From RGIG4608 sp045631445 (GTDB taxonomy: Bacteria; Bacillota; Clostridia; Oscillospirales; CAG-272): a DNA stretch of 7,445 bases. The stretch is from the NCBI GenBank assembly GCA_045631445.1, contig JAZQUS010000068.1, positions 1-7,445 on the forward strand, given 5' to 3'. The position numbers and the translations under genes are program-made. The notes under the pieces were generated by a model. That model did not search any database. It was given only the letters and a program-made list of their open reading frames with translations, and was not told the origin of the DNA. This document shows, one piece after another, positions 1-4,845 of this stretch (its first letter is position 1; each line of letters begins with the position of its first letter).

Positions 1-4
1 TCAT

Positions 5-9
5 CCTCC
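5..9 (-). promoter_or_regulatory. Possible ribosome binding site of a gene beyond the left edge
   Basis: On the minus strand the first bases read GGGAGGATGA. This resembles the GGAGGATGTTATG start context of the transporter gene in this window, so a leftward gene may start within a few bases outside the window. The adjacent ATG at 4-2 is too close to the GGAGG to be a likely start itself. This is a guess from a short motif. Confidence 0.25.
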
Positions 10-30
10 CGTTGATATAACAAACATATA

Positions 31-288
31 GGAGCGGGCGCACGGAGTGCTCCCCTACGGAGTTTGTGCGTAGCCATATTGCTACCTAAATGGCTATGTG
101 AAGAGTAGCAAGGCGCGGTGTTTGTTGCACCTGTGCAATAAAAACGAGTGTGACGAGCGCGAAGAAGTGAGTCACGCGCGTTGCGCGGTTGAATTTAACA
201 CCCACGATTAAAAGCTTTTTGCTTCTTTTTCTCGAAAAAGAAGATATTCTTTACTTTGTAACTCCCCTATAAATCAAATTTTGAAATT
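31..288 (+). repeat. Structured non-coding dispersed repeat, left copy
   Basis: No convincing ORF lies here. The segment aligns with the reverse complement of 7186-7440 along its whole length. Nearly identical blocks are CCCCTACgGA(g)TTTGTGCGTAGCCAT at 52-77, AGAGTAGCAA-GCG-GGT at 102-119, TTGCGCGGT at 181-189, and CTTTGTAACT-CCC-ATAAATCAAA at 254-278. Between the blocks are hairpins: a GC-rich tip (36-54, GCAC-gga-GTGC core), TAGCCAT/ATGGCTA (71-77/90-96), TTGCAC/GTGCAA (125-130/133-138) and CTTCTTTTT/AAAAAGAAG (222-230/235-243). The second copy has hairpins in the same places with different stem sequences. The outer limits are uncertain; no target-site duplication or transposase is visible. 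It could be a MITE-like or BIME-like element, or a family of structured RNAs. Homology is seen directly; function is unknown. Confidence 0.8.
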
Positions 289-311
289 CTTAAATTTTTT
301 CGATAATTATA

Positions 312-340
312 TAGAAAAGTCAGTTGAAATGTGGTATAAT
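312..340 (+). promoter_or_regulatory. Probable promoter of the murE-type gene (extended -10)
   Basis: TATAAT at 335-340 is preceded by TG at the extended -10 position (TGG-TATAAT). A weak -35, TAGAAA, lies at 312-317 with 17-bp spacing and matches 4 of 6 consensus bases. The start codon is 30 bp downstream of the -10, and an AAGAGG ribosome binding site sits at 359-364. The promoter lies just outside the left repeat, so the repeat could influence expression, but nothing in the sequence shows that it does. Confidence 0.6.
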
Positions 341-370
341 TAATAAAATATTACTTTTAAGAGGTAAAAT

Positions 371-1837
371 ATGCTTTTTTCGAGATTACTTGAAAAAATT
401 GAATATAAAAATCCCATTTTGTATTGCGAAATAGATCATATCACCAATGATTCACGCGAGGCAAGGACCGGTTCTATTTTTGTTTGCATTAAAGGGTTTG
501 CTACTGACGGTCATATTTTTGCCAAAAAGGCTTATGACAACGGGTGCCGTGCCTTTGTTTGCGAGAAGGAGATTGATCTGCCAAGTGATGCGTCTATAGT
601 TGTGGTTGAAAATAGCAGAAACGCTTTGGCAATTTTATCAAGTGAACTTTACTCAAATCCTTCAAGGGAACTTATTGTGATTGGAATTACAGGCACGAAG
701 GGAAAGACTACAACGGCTCTTATGATTAAGCAGCTGCTTGATGCCTCTGGGCTTGCTTGCGGATATATTGGCTCGAACGGTGTGATTTATTCGGACAAGA
801 AAATTGATGCCGCGAACACCACTCCCGAAAGTCACAAGCTCCAATATTATATGAGAAATATGCTTGATAGCGGAATTCGTGCGCTTGTTATGGAGGTTTC
901 TTCGCAGGCGCTAAAGCTAAACAGAGTGCTTGGAATCAAGTTTGATATAACTCTTTTCACAAATCTTTCTCCCGACCACATCGGACCCGGTGAGCACGAT
1001 AGCTTTGAGGATTATTTCAATACGAAGAAGCGTCTTTTTGACGATTTTGAAGTAAAAACTGTGATTGCAAATGCGGATGATTCTCATACTGACAAAATGC
1101 TTGCCGATTGCAAATCTAAGATTGTTCGTTATTCGATAAATGCTCCGTCCGATTACAAAGCGGAGGCGGTTGAGTTATATAGAACTTCGGATTTTCTTGG
1201 AATGAAATTTAAGTGTCAAAAGAGAGGGGAAGTACTCGATTGCGCGCTTTCAATTCCAGGTGAATTTAACGTTCACAATGCACTTTCTTGTCTTGCGGTA
1301 GCGGATGCACTTGGTATAAATTCCGATTTTGCGGCAAGAATGCTTGCAAATATGGGTATTGAGGGCAGATTTGAGGTTGTTCACGCTCAAAATGGCGCGT
1401 GCTTTGTGATTGACTATGCGCATAACGGGTTGAGTCTTGAATCCGCGCTCAATGCTTTGAGAAAATATGAGCCGAGACGTTTGATTTGTTTGTTTGGCTC
1501 GGTTGGATGCAGAACGCAAATTCGTCGCACACAAATGGGTGAGGTGGCTTCGCGATGTGCGGATTTTTCGATTTTGACGTCTGACAATCCTGCAACCGAG
1601 GACCCGATGGTGATAATCAACGAAATTGCCGAGCAATATGATAACCCAGACTCATATATTGCAATTCCCGACAGAAAAATGGCGATTGAATATGCCTTTA
1701 AAATGGCGGGGGCGGGAGATATAATTCTGCTTGCAGGCAAGGGACACGAAAAATATCAGCTAATCGGCAATAAAAAGGAGTATTTCTGCGAGCGCGAGAT
1801 AGTTGAGGATTGCATTAATTCGGTGAAATATGTATAA
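371..1837 (+). CDS. murE: MurE-type UDP-MurNAc-tripeptide synthetase (Mur ligase)
   Basis: This 488-residue protein has full MurE length and the family order: an N-terminal UDP-MurNAc-binding domain, a central ATPase domain and a C-terminal ligase domain. It would add the third residue of the peptidoglycan stem peptide to UDP-MurNAc-L-Ala-D-Glu in the cytoplasm, using ATP. Visible motifs are the P-loop GITGTKGKTTT (105-115), NTTPES (149-154), EVSSQAL (175-181), the presumed carbamylated lysine in YFNTKK (K219), VIDYAHN (346-352) and GKGHEKYQ (456-463). The amino-acid-recognition motif is DNPA (405-408), not the DNPR of meso-diaminopimelate-adding enzymes. DNPA is known in lysine-adding enzymes such as that of Staphylococcus aureus. 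HIGPGEH (203-209) and FGSVGCRTQIRR (375-386) also differ from the usual DHLDYH and GCGGDRD-type segments. The ATG start follows AAGAGG at 6-nt spacing. The gene stands alone, outside a division/cell-wall cluster, so it may be a paralogue. The family is certain; the third-residue specificity is inferred. Confidence 0.9.
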   Translation: MLFSRLLEKIEYKNPILYCEIDHITNDSREARTGSIFVCIKGFATDGHIFAKKAYDNGCRAFVCEKEIDLPSDASIVVVENSRNALAILSSELYSNPSRELIVIGITGTKGKTTTALMIKQLLDASGLACGYIGSNGVIYSDKKIDAANTTPESHKLQYYMRNMLDSGIRALVMEVSSQALKLNRVLGIKFDITLFTNLSPDHIGPGEHDSFEDYFNTKKRLFDDFEVKTVIANADDSHTDKMLADCKSKIVRYSINAPSDYKAEAVELYRTSDFLGMKFKCQKRGEVLDCALSIPGEFNVHNALSCLAVADALGINSDFAARMLANMGIEGRFEVVHAQNGACFVIDYAHNGLSLESALNALRKYEPRRLICLFGSVGCRTQIRRTQMGEVASRCADFSILTSDNPATEDPMVIINEIAEQYDNPDSYIAIPDRKMAIEYAFKMAGAGDIILLAGKGHEKYQLIGNKKEYFCEREIVEDCINSVKYV

Positions 1838-1839
1838 AA

Positions 1840-1868
1840 AAGCGAGTATGCGTTTTGCATACTCGCTT
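1840..1868 (-). terminator. Intrinsic terminator between convergent murE and yqhQ
   Basis: A perfect 12-bp stem, AAGCGAGTATGC (1840-1851) with GCATACTCGCTT (1857-1868), has a 5-nt loop. It begins 3 bp after the murE-type stop and ends 5 bp before the yqhQ stop. Read on the minus strand it is followed by six U residues, so it is a strong terminator for yqhQ. On the plus strand it is followed by AAATTTT, so it may also stop murE transcripts, probably less efficiently. Confidence 0.85.
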
Positions 1869-1873
1869 AAATT

Positions 1874-2821
1874 TTACATTAAATCGGAACCGTCGTCGGG
1901 GATAACCTCGTTAACTGCTGCGATTGCGCATTCGATCATTGAGTCATCGGGCTCAAGAACTGTGATTCTTTGCATCCAAAGGCCTGGGGCGGAGAGAATT
2001 CTCGTCACTGCGTTTTCGTGCTTGCCTGCGAATTTGATGAATTCATATCCAAGTCCCATTGTGAGAGGAAGGAAGAGGAGCTTGATTGCGCTTCTCAAAA
2101 GAGAGGGGAGTCCCACAGGGATAAGAAGACCGATAAATACGCCAACGATTACCATAACGATGAGGAAGGATGTTCCGCATCTTGGGTGGAAGCGGCCCTG
2201 CTTTTTAACGTTTTCAACGGTGAGTTCAAGTCCTGCCTCGTAGCAGAAGATGGTTTTATGTTCTGCGCCGTGATATTGGAAGGTGCGCTTGATGTCTTTC
2301 ATTCTTGAAACGAGCGCCATATAGCAAACGAGGATTACGATTTTGAGAATGCCCTCAAAAAGTGATTTAAGGAACGCTTTTCCCGCAAGGAAGGGGAGAA
2401 GCTTTGCCAAAAGGTCATAAATGAGAGTTGGAAGATAGATGAAAAGTCCAACCGAAAGTGCTACACCGAGAAAAGCGGAGACAACTCCAACAATTGCCAT
2501 GAGTCCCTTGCTTTCCTTCTTTTCCTCTTCGTTCTCAAATCCCGCGATTTCCGCGCTTTTCATAAGGGCTTTGTAACCCATAATCATTGAGCTTGCGAAG
2601 TTGAAAACACCGCGAACAACGGGAACCTTTTTCAATTTATCGATAAGTGTGGGCTTTTTGCTCTCGGGAGTATTATCCCATTTTTCAAGGACGATTTCGC
2701 CCTTTGTGTTACGCACTGCCATTGCCGTCTTTTTAGGGCCGCGCATCATAATGCCTTCGATGAGCGCCTGACCGCCGATTGACGTCTTTTTAGCAATGCA
2801 GGATTTATTATTTTCTGCCAT
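1874..2821 (-). CDS. yqhQ: DUF1385 (YqhQ-like) integral membrane protein
   Basis: This 315-residue protein has the hallmarks of the DUF1385/YqhQ family: GGQALIEGIMMRGP (16-29), RGVFNF (70-75), YHGAEHKTIFCYE (183-195) and RFHPRCGTSF (210-219). The conserved His, Glu and Cys residues hint at metal or substrate binding, but I know of no established biochemical role. Hydrophobic segments at roughly 107-133, 135-150, 157-173, 216-238 and 240-262 indicate a multi-spanning cytoplasmic-membrane protein with a soluble N-terminus and a short acidic C-terminus. The ATG at 2821 follows GGAG (2827-2830) at 5-nt spacing. It converges on the murE-type gene and shares its terminator region. In many Clostridia, as I recall, this family lies near translation genes such as prmC and prfA; that context is absent here. 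The sugar-transporter gene upstream on the same strand ends in a strong terminator, so yqhQ is probably its own transcription unit. Nothing appears broken. Confidence 0.9.
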   Translation of the reverse strand: MAENNKSCIAKKTSIGGQALIEGIMMRGPKKTAMAVRNTKGEIVLEKWDNTPESKKPTLIDKLKKVPVVRGVFNFASSMIMGYKALMKSAEIAGFENEEEKKESKGLMAIVGVVSAFLGVALSVGLFIYLPTLIYDLLAKLLPFLAGKAFLKSLFEGILKIVILVCYMALVSRMKDIKRTFQYHGAEHKTIFCYEAGLELTVENVKKQGRFHPRCGTSFLIVMVIVGVFIGLLIPVGLPSLLRSAIKLLFLPLTMGLGYEFIKFAGKHENAVTRILSAPGLWMQRITVLEPDDSMIECAIAAVNEVIPDDGSDLM

Positions 2822-2835
2822 ATATACTCCATTCT

Positions 2836-2851
2836 GCGCTAGGTTGAGCGC
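2836..2851 (-). other. Small leader hairpin upstream of yqhQ
   Basis: GCGCT (2836-2840) and AGCGC (2847-2851) can form a 5-bp GC-rich hairpin with a 6-nt loop. It lies in the yqhQ leader, just upstream of the ribosome binding site at 2827-2830. It is short and may have no function; it could affect translation initiation slightly. Confidence 0.25.
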
Positions 2852-2873
2852 GATAATTTGCTAATAAATCATT

Positions 2874-2902
2874 ATAATACACAAATATGAACTTTGTGTG
2901 AA
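2874..2902 (-). promoter_or_regulatory. Possible promoter of yqhQ
   Basis: On the minus strand TTCACA (2902-2897) and TATTAT (2879-2874) are separated by 17 bp, a fair sigma-A type match. An overlapping TATAAT at 2876-2871 is an alternative -10. The site lies between the terminator of the sugar-transporter gene and the yqhQ start, where an independent promoter is expected. Confidence 0.45.
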
Positions 2903-2925
2903 CAAAATGGATTGATTGACAAAAA

Positions 2926-2952
2926 AGCAACACCGAAAAATTCGGTGTTGCT
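2926..2952 (-). terminator. Intrinsic terminator of the GPH transporter gene
   Basis: A perfect 12-bp stem, AGCAACACCGAA (2926-2937) with TTCGGTGTTGCT (2941-2952), has a 3-nt loop. On the minus strand it is followed by six U residues. It begins 18 bp past the transporter stop codon and should separate that gene from yqhQ. Confidence 0.9.
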
Positions 2953-2970
2953 CATTATTTATTATTTTTA

Positions 2971-4608
2971 TTAATGATTTGCAGCGCGACGTTCTGCAAG
3001 TTCTTTTTTCATTGTTGCAAGAGTCTTTTTGTCGATGTTGTAAACCATAGCAACACCTACAAATTGGCAAATAGCACTGAATGCGTAAAGACCTGCAACG
3101 AGCCAGCAAAGTCTACTTGCTGTTTCTGCGGACTGACCAATAGTTCCGAGCTTTTCATCATAACCGATTAAAGCTGTACCCATAATAGCGATAACTGCTG
3201 CAGGGCCAACACCCTGAGCAAGCTTTCTGAAGAAGGAGTGAAGTGCGTAAACAACACTTTCCTCTCTCTTGCCTGTCTTCCATTCCTGGTAGTCAATAGC
3301 ATCACCCATCATAGCCCAAGATACGCAGTTGTAGAAGCCCATACCAAGACCGAAGAATACAAGACCTACCATATAAACGAGAAGTTGAATGTCCTTAGGA
3401 CAAAGTGGGAACACAAGAAGAATAGCGGCACCAACAAGGCCTGCAATGGAGCCTATAGAAGCAACCTCTTTCTTACCGTACTTCTTAACAAGCTTTGTAG
3501 CAAAAGGCATGAATATAAACATTGGAAGGAAGCCAACCATCATAACGAGACCGGACTTACCGGCATTACCAAAGTGTGTAGCAAACATAATTGTGTTTGC
3601 TGTGGATGCGGACTGCATACCAAGGAACATACCCATAGCAGCGATTGTGCAACCAACTGCGGGACGGTTCTTCAAAAATGTACCAAATGACTTAATGATG
3701 TTAGCATTGGGCGCATCTTCTTTATTAAGCATCTGATATTCGTTGCCACGAATTGTAATGTTCTTAATCATAAAGATGAACAAAACAAAAGCAAGAACAC
3801 CCATAATAAGAGCTGCCAAGAACACCTTGTCACCATGAAGAATTTCAAGCTGAGCACCGGTGAGAGGGCTATAAACGGGGTCGCCTGGTTTGTAAAGCTG
3901 ACCAGCTATATCGTTTTTAGCTTCATCAAAGAACATATTCTTTATATTTGGTACGTGCAACAAATCTTGTATTGTAACCTTAGTTCCCTCAAAGGATGAA
4001 GCAAACTTTTCCCAAAGGCCAACAGCACCATTTTCAGGATAAGTAACCTTTTCCCAAATGAGCATAGGAAGGATGATACCGGGTACCATATTACCAACTG
4101 CACCGCCGATTGATCTAAATACTGAGAGGGAGGCTCTTTCCTGATCATCTTCGGTAACAATGTTGAGCATTGTACCGTAAGGAACGTTTGCCATAGTATA
4201 GGCTGCATCCCAAATAATGTATCCAACAATAAAGAGAACTGCCTTAACAACCTTAGTAGAATTGGGGAAGGGGAGGAATACTGCTGCACCGCCCACAAGA
4301 AGACCACAAGCACCAATAAAGATATAAGTTTTGTATTTACCCATCTTATATTTTCTCTGATCGTTATCAATAAGAGCACCGATAATTGGGTCATTAATTG
4401 CATCCCACGCTTGAACTATAAGAAGAAGAAGCGCGAAGAAGTCTGTTTCCAGCATCATGTAAACAAGCCAGAAGGTTTGAACTGTGCCTTTGAGACCGAA
4501 GCTTAAACCACAAGCTGCATCACCAGCGGCATAAGCGAGCTTGTCGCGGATACCAAACTTGCGATGTCCGTTTGCATCGAGTTCAACTGTTTTTTGCTTT
4601 TTAGACAT
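2971..4608 (-). CDS. GPH-family (MelB-like) sugar:cation symporter
   Basis: This protein of about 545 residues is a 12-helix major facilitator in the glycoside-pentoside-hexuronide:cation symporter family. It would import a glycoside with Na+ or H+ across the cytoplasmic membrane. Family motifs are FGIRDKLAYAAGD (18-30), WDAINDPIIGALIDN (68-82), which matches the cation-site helix of MelB, NVPYGTML (141-148), and DYQEWKTGKREE (439-450). It is longer than the usual 450-480 residues, mainly because about 75 residues (roughly 187-261) sit between helices 5 and 6, a loop predicted to be extracellular. An in-frame TTG at 4620 would add four residues, but its codon overlaps the GGAGG ribosome binding site at 4614-4618, so ATG at 4608 (5-nt spacing) is chosen. 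The gene is divergent from the GH2 glycosidase gene, which suggests uptake of the substrate that enzyme cleaves. Substrate could be a beta-galactoside, glucuronide or similar; the sequence does not settle it. Confidence 0.92.
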   Translation of the reverse strand: MSKKQKTVELDANGHRKFGIRDKLAYAAGDAACGLSFGLKGTVQTFWLVYMMLETDFFALLLLIVQAWDAINDPIIGALIDNDQRKYKMGKYKTYIFIGACGLLVGGAAVFLPFPNSTKVVKAVLFIVGYIIWDAAYTMANVPYGTMLNIVTEDDQERASLSVFRSIGGAVGNMVPGIILPMLIWEKVTYPENGAVGLWEKFASSFEGTKVTIQDLLHVPNIKNMFFDEAKNDIAGQLYKPGDPVYSPLTGAQLEILHGDKVFLAALIMGVLAFVLFIFMIKNITIRGNEYQMLNKEDAPNANIIKSFGTFLKNRPAVGCTIAAMGMFLGMQSASTANTIMFATHFGNAGKSGLVMMVGFLPMFIFMPFATKLVKKYGKKEVASIGSIAGLVGAAILLVFPLCPKDIQLLVYMVGLVFFGLGMGFYNCVSWAMMGDAIDYQEWKTGKREESVVYALHSFFRKLAQGVGPAAVIAIMGTALIGYDEKLGTIGQSAETASRLCWLVAGLYAFSAICQFVGVAMVYNIDKKTLATMKKELAERRAANH

Positions 4609-4613
4609 AACAT

Positions 4614-4618
4614 CCTCC
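4614..4618 (-). promoter_or_regulatory. Ribosome binding site fixing the transporter start
   Basis: GGAGG on the minus strand lies 5 nt before ATG at 4608. It overlaps the in-frame TTG at 4620-4618, which argues that the TTG is not the start. An out-of-frame ATG at 4613 directly abuts the GGAGG and is too close to be used. Confidence 0.85.
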
Positions 4619-4628
4619 AAATAAATAA

Positions 4629-4651
4629 AATTGCGTTAAAATGTCGCAATT
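4629..4651. promoter_or_regulatory. Candidate operator at the transporter transcription start
   Basis: A perfect inverted repeat, AATTGCG (4629-4635) and CGCAATT (4645-4651), has a 9-bp spacer. It begins just downstream of the transporter -10 (4655-4660) and covers the expected start of transcription near 4648. That is a classic position for a repressor, and the spacing puts half-site centres about 16 bp apart. It could also form a weak leader hairpin. I see no matching copy by the glycosidase promoter, and no regulator gene is in the window, so the regulator is unknown. Confidence 0.45.
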
Positions 4652-4654
4652 GAT

Positions 4655-4683
4655 ATTATACATTATTTTATCCATTTTGTCAA
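4655..4683 (-). promoter_or_regulatory. Consensus sigma-A promoter of the GPH transporter gene
   Basis: On the minus strand TTGACA (4683-4678) and TATAAT (4660-4655) are separated by exactly 17 bp, matching both consensus hexamers fully. Transcription should start near 4648, giving a leader of about 40 nt. Confidence 0.88.
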
Positions 4684-4760
4684 TATCTATTAATAAAGTA
4701 GAAAATTAATAAAAATGAATAAAATTTACAAATCCATAGATGATAACATTTTTATTTCTC

Positions 4761-4789
4761 TTGACAAAATACGCGAAAAGGGTTATAAT
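4761..4789 (+). promoter_or_regulatory. Consensus sigma-A promoter of the GH2 glycosidase gene
   Basis: TTGACA (4761-4766) and TATAAT (4784-4789) are separated by exactly 17 bp, again a full consensus match. Transcription should start near 4796, giving a leader of about 50 nt. The first ten bases of the -35 region, TTGACAAAAT, are shared with the divergent transporter promoter. About 77 AT-rich bp lie between the two -35 boxes. A short ATAAT-N5-ATTAT inverted repeat at 4802-4816 lies just after the start, but it is AT-rich and could be chance. Confidence 0.9.
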
Positions 4790-4831
4790 GCATAATGTAA
4801 TATAATGCGAAATTATGTTTTGATTTTATTT

Positions 4832-4837
4832 AGGAGG
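4832..4837 (+). promoter_or_regulatory. Ribosome binding site fixing the GH2 start
   Basis: AGGAGG lies 8 nt before ATG at 4846. An in-frame TTG at 4843 directly precedes this ATG, but the ATG is the more likely start. Confidence 0.85.
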
Positions 4838-4845
4838 AATTTTTG

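Noticed and set aside
222..243. Hairpin CTTCTTTTT/AAAAAGAAG as a transcription terminator
   Set aside because: The stem is almost all A-T, no gene ends nearby, and it corresponds to a hairpin in the right repeat copy; it is better treated as part of the repeat.
1..370. CRISPR array, tRNA or rRNA in the left non-coding region
   Set aside because: There are no regularly spaced direct repeats and no tRNA cloverleaf or rRNA signature; the structure is explained by the dispersed repeat.
1250..1740. Minus-strand ORFs of 108 and 128 codons within the murE-type gene
   Set aside because: They are antisense to a well-supported gene, lack good ribosome binding sites and have no protein-like motifs.
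1830..2308. Plus-strand ORFs of 137 and 112 codons overlapping yqhQ
   Set aside because: They are shadows on the opposite strand of a gene with clear DUF1385 motifs; one also crosses the terminator hairpin.
4684..4745. Loose inverted repeat TCTAT...ATAGA between the divergent promoters as a regulator site
   Set aside because: The arms are only 5-6 bp, AT-rich and about 45 bp apart in an AT-rich region, so chance is likely.
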